Below are positions 61,428-64,000 of a DNA stretch of 64,000 nt, in pieces. Under the pieces are notes generated by a model. That model was not told where the DNA came from. It did no database searches and worked only from the letters and a program-made list of their open reading frames with translations. The stretch comes from Carnobacterium iners (GTDB lineage Bacteria; Bacillota; Bacilli; Lactobacillales; Carnobacteriaceae): assembly GCF_900177385.1 (NCBI RefSeq), contig NZ_FXBJ01000002.1, positions 1,678,001 through 1,742,000 of the forward strand, read 5' to 3'. Positions within the stretch are counted from its first letter, which is position 1. Each line of letters opens with the position of its first letter. Made by a program: the position numbers and the translations under genes.

Positions 61428-62333
61428 ATGAGTAAAATAACTGTTGTCGGTAGTTTATCAACTGATTTTGTTGTAACGGCAGATAAAAGACCACGTGTAG
61501 GAGAGACCATTTTTGGAGAAAATTTTACAACAACCTTTGGTGGTAAGGGCGCTAATCAAGCAGTTGCGGCTGCTCGTTTAGGCGGACAAGTTAGTATGAT
61601 TGGAACGGTTGGTTCAGATTTATTTGGCAAAGAAATTATTATTAATTTATTAAATAATCAAATCAATACAACTCATGTGGAGACGGTTACACATATTCCT
61701 TCTGGATCAGCTCATATTACTGTTGTGGATGGAGATAATAGTATTATCTATATCCCAGGAGCGAATGATGAAGTAACAAAAGAGCAAATTATAAAGGCTT
61801 ATCCTGTTATTGATTCGAGTGATGTTGTCATTATCCAAAACGAGACACCATTAGCTGCTATTGAAGCAGTCATCCAAACCTGCTTTGAAAAAGGCATTAA
61901 AACAATTTATAATCCAGCACCTGCTAAAAAAATTAATTCAGCCTTAATCGAACAGGTTGCGTATTTTACACCAAATGAATCGGAATTCAAATTACTTTTC
62001 CCAGCATTGACTCTATCAGAAGGAATGGCCAAGTACCCCAACAAATTAATTGTCACAATGGGTTCTAAGGGAGTTTATTTTAATGATGGTGAAAAAGAAG
62101 TCCACGTGGATTCGTATAAAGTAACACCACTAGATACAACAGGAGCTGGAGATACTTTTAACGGAGCTTTTGGTATAGCGTTAACAGCAGGACTAGATAT
62201 GATAAAGAGTATTCGTTTCGGTAATCTAGCTGCAGCACTATCGATTCAAAAATTCGGTGCACAAATCGGAATGCCGACATTAATAGAGATGAAAGAGAGT
62301 GAATTTTATGAAAAAGAATGGGACATTAAATAG
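61428..62333 (+). CDS. rbsK: Ribokinase
   Basis: 301 residues from ATG 61428 (AAGGAAAAG; GTG 61425 is possible). PfkB family: VVGSLSTDFVVTADKRPRVG, TFGGKGANQAVAAARLGG (substrate-binding GGKGAN), and the ATP/anion-hole motif DTTGAGDTFNGAFG with the catalytic Asp. Phosphorylates ribose to ribose 5-phosphate. The restored rbsR frame would end on its start codon. It overlaps rbsD by 26 bp. Confidence 0.94.
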   Translation: MSKITVVGSLSTDFVVTADKRPRVGETIFGENFTTTFGGKGANQAVAAARLGGQVSMIGTVGSDLFGKEIIINLLNNQINTTHVETVTHIPSGSAHITVVDGDNSIIYIPGANDEVTKEQIIKAYPVIDSSDVVIIQNETPLAAIEAVIQTCFEKGIKTIYNPAPAKKINSALIEQVAYFTPNESEFKLLFPALTLSEGMAKYPNKLIVTMGSKGVYFNDGEKEVHVDSYKVTPLDTTGAGDTFNGAFGIALTAGLDMIKSIRFGNLAAALSIQKFGAQIGMPTLIEMKESEFYEKEWDIK

Positions 62334-62703
62334 CGATATCGCCAAACTATTAGCCGATTTAGGTCATATGGATCAAATCGTCATTGCAGATGCAGGGTTG
62401 CCTATTCCAGTCGGAGTAAAAAAAATTGATTTAGCGTTAACGTTAAATGATCCACCTTTTCAAAAATTATTAGCTATTCTAATCAACGAAATGGTCATTG
62501 AAGAAGTTATTTTAGCTGTTGAAATTAAGTCGGAAAATTCGGCTCAATTGAAATTGATTGAAGAAAAATTGCTAGATAAACCGATTCATTACGTTAGTCA
62601 TAAAGAGTTTAAAAAGCAAACGAGTTATTCAAAAGCAATCATTAGAACAGGAGAAGCAACACCTTATTCCAATATTATCTTACAATCAGGCGTGCTATTC
62701 TAG
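62308..62703 (+). CDS. rbsD: D-ribose pyranase
   Basis: 131 residues from ATG 62308 (the frame opens at 62299 without better support). MKKNGTLNSDIAKLLADLGH, VIADAGLPIPVG (with the conserved His and Asp), and the ending IRTGEATPYSNIILQSGVLF are family-standard. Interconverts pyranose and furanose forms of ribose before phosphorylation. Overlaps rbsK, and rbsA follows after 11 bp. Confidence 0.95.
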   Translation: MKKNGTLNSDIAKLLADLGHMDQIVIADAGLPIPVGVKKIDLALTLNDPPFQKLLAILINEMVIEEVILAVEIKSENSAQLKLIEEKLLDKPIHYVSHKEFKKQTSYSKAIIRTGEATPYSNIILQSGVLF

Positions 62704-62714
62704 GGGGTAAAAAA

Positions 62715-64000
62715 ATGGAAGTTACAATGAAAGGCATCACAAAAAGTTTTGGTACAAACTTTGTTCTTAAAGGCGTCGATATTGAATTAGAGGGCGGTAA
62801 AATTCATGCATTAATGGGAGAAAATGGCGCTGGAAAATCCACGCTAATGAATATTCTAACAGGTATGCATAAATACGACACCGGCGAAATTATGATTGAT
62901 AAAAAAGAAACCGTCTATGAAAATCCTAAAGAAGCTGAAGAGCATGGCGTAAGTTTTATTCATCAAGAAATGAATACATGGCCTCAAATGACTGTTGTAG
63001 AAAACTTATTTATTGGAAAAGAACTAAAAAATAAGTTTGGTTGGTTGAATAAAAAAGAAATGGAAAAAAGAGCAAAAGCTATTTTTGATGATTTAGGTAT
63101 TACGATTGATTTAAACTTAGAAGTTAACCAATTATCTGTTGGTCAACAACAAATGATTGAAATTGCAAAAGCCCTTATGACCAATGCAAAAGTCTTGATT
63201 ATGGATGAACCAACAGCTGCATTAACAGAAAGAGAAATTGAAGTCTTGTTTAAAATTATTTTGAATTTAAAAGAAAAAGGCGTAGCTATTATTTATATCT
63301 CTCATAGAATGGAAGAAATATTTAAAATTAGTGACTCGATTACGGTTATGCGTGATGGCGTCTCTATTGATACAACAAAAACAAACGAAACAAATGTAGA
63401 TGAAGTGGTACGTAAAATGGTTGGACGTGATTTAGATGATTACTATCCTGAAAAAAAATCAGAAATAGGTGAGATTATTTTTGAAGGACGTCATCTAACT
63501 AAAAAAGGTGTATTCGAAAATGTATCCTTTAACGTACGACAAGGTGAAATTATTGGTTTTTCTGGTCTAATGGGATCTGGTCGGACTGAAATGATGCGGG
63601 CGATTTTTGGGATTGATACATTAGATCAAGGAGAAGTTTATTTAGAAGATAAATTGCTCAAGATTAAAACACCGAGCGATGCAATTCATCAAGGTATTGG
63701 TTTTTTAACAGAAAATCGAAAAGATGAAGGCTTGATTTTAGAGTATTCGATTAAAGAAAATATTTCACTGCCGTCAATAGATGGGTTTAAAAAGAGAGGT
63801 CTAATTGATGAAGTTGCTGAAAAAGACTTTGTTGATTTGTTAATGAAACGCTTAAGTGTGAAAGCACAATCTGCTGAATTAGCTGTTTCAAATCTATCCG
63901 GTGGAAATCAACAAAAAGTGGTTCTTGCAAAATGGATTGGAATAGGTTCAAAAGTTCTCATTTTAGATGAGCCTACTAGGGGCGTTGATGTCGGTGCAAA
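62715..64000 (+). CDS. rbsA: Ribose ABC transporter ATP-binding protein (partial, runs off the end)
   Basis: The first 428 codons are present. First ATPase domain: Walker A GENGAGKST (residues 35-43), signature LSVGQQQMIEIAKAL, Walker B VLIMDEPTAAL, switch His YISHRM. Second domain: GLMGSGRTE in place of a full Walker A (normal for RbsA), LSGGNQQKVVLAKW, VLILDEPTRGVD. About 490 residues are expected in total, so the last 60 or so lie outside. Starts at ATG 62715 after AGGGGG. The transmembrane (rbsC) and binding-protein (rbsB) genes should follow. Confidence 0.95.
   Translation, partial: MEVTMKGITKSFGTNFVLKGVDIELEGGKIHALMGENGAGKSTLMNILTGMHKYDTGEIMIDKKETVYENPKEAEEHGVSFIHQEMNTWPQMTVVENLFIGKELKNKFGWLNKKEMEKRAKAIFDDLGITIDLNLEVNQLSVGQQQMIEIAKALMTNAKVLIMDEPTAALTEREIEVLFKIILNLKEKGVAIIYISHRMEEIFKISDSITVMRDGVSIDTTKTNETNVDEVVRKMVGRDLDDYYPEKKSEIGEIIFEGRHLTKKGVFENVSFNVRQGEIIGFSGLMGSGRTEMMRAIFGIDTLDQGEVYLEDKLLKIKTPSDAIHQGIGFLTENRKDEGLILEYSIKENISLPSIDGFKKRGLIDEVAEKDFVDLLMKRLSVKAQSAELAVSNLSGGNQQKVVLAKWIGIGSKVLILDEPTRGVDVGA

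Noticed and set aside
1-64000. CRISPR arrays, tRNA or rRNA genes, insertion sequences, prophage
   Set aside because: No regularly spaced repeats, no cloverleaf or rRNA stretches, and no transposase, integrase or phage gene were seen on reading through.

Overview
The window is low-GC Firmicutes DNA: AT-rich, strong AGGAGG ribosome-binding sites, frequent GTG/TTG starts, intrinsic terminators after most operons and cre-like sites. Gene content (aminopeptidase C, arcABC with a Crp/Fnr ArcR, PTS systems with PRD regulators, D-lactate dehydrogenase, LytST) fits a lactic acid bacterium, most likely Carnobacteriaceae (Carnobacterium-like). That placement is inferred from content, not from a marker gene. 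No rRNA, tRNA, CRISPR array, insertion sequence or phage was seen.

Layout. 1-1990: end of a small-protein pair and pepC. 2.4-12.3 kb: a complete-looking Gram-positive type IV pilus operon (three minor pilins, PilB, PilT, PilC, major pilin, PilD, PilM, PilN, PilO). 12.4-15.1 kb: a lipoprotein, a small unknown and a 5'-nucleotidase-family enzyme. 15.3-20.9 kb: PRD activator, ascorbate-type PTS IIB/IIC and a split transketolase. 21-24.7 kb: ABC exporter and a HAD phosphatase. 24.9-27.3 kb: LytST, followed by the decayed remains of a bacitracin-type (Bce) sensor/regulator/ABC permease locus. 28.4-36 kb: AI-2E-type permease, an orphan IIC membrane protein with a D-lactate dehydrogenase, and a MacAB-like efflux operon.

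36.5-55.9 kb is a carbamoyl-phosphate catabolic island. It holds the arginine deiminase operon arcABC plus ArcR, a PucR-type regulator and an alpha/beta hydrolase. These are followed by an FdrA/DUF1116/DUF2877/carbamate-kinase set (the oxamate-carbamoyltransferase type known from E. coli allantoin catabolism), a membrane transporter and a cytosine-deaminase-like amidohydrolase. A second, divergent half-set follows: a shortened FdrA paralogue, an Nramp-fold transporter lacking the metal-binding motifs, and a second DUF2877 protein. No allantoinase or ureidoglycolate genes are visible, so the natural substrate is open. I infer that an imported amide or ureide is ring-opened by the amidohydrolase, then phosphorolysed to carbamoyl phosphate, from which carbamate kinase makes ATP.

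56-64 kb: Cof-type phosphatase, a YeiH/LysR divergent pair, and a nucleoside/ribose module (nucleoside hydrolase, RbsR-like LacI regulator, rbsK, rbsD, rbsA running off the end) with two matching operators. Four genes (pilX-like, a small exported protein, the LysR gene and the LacI gene) carry single-base -1 frameshifts. Three of these lie at A-tracts and one is probably at a G-run. They are either base-calling deletions or real slippage sites.
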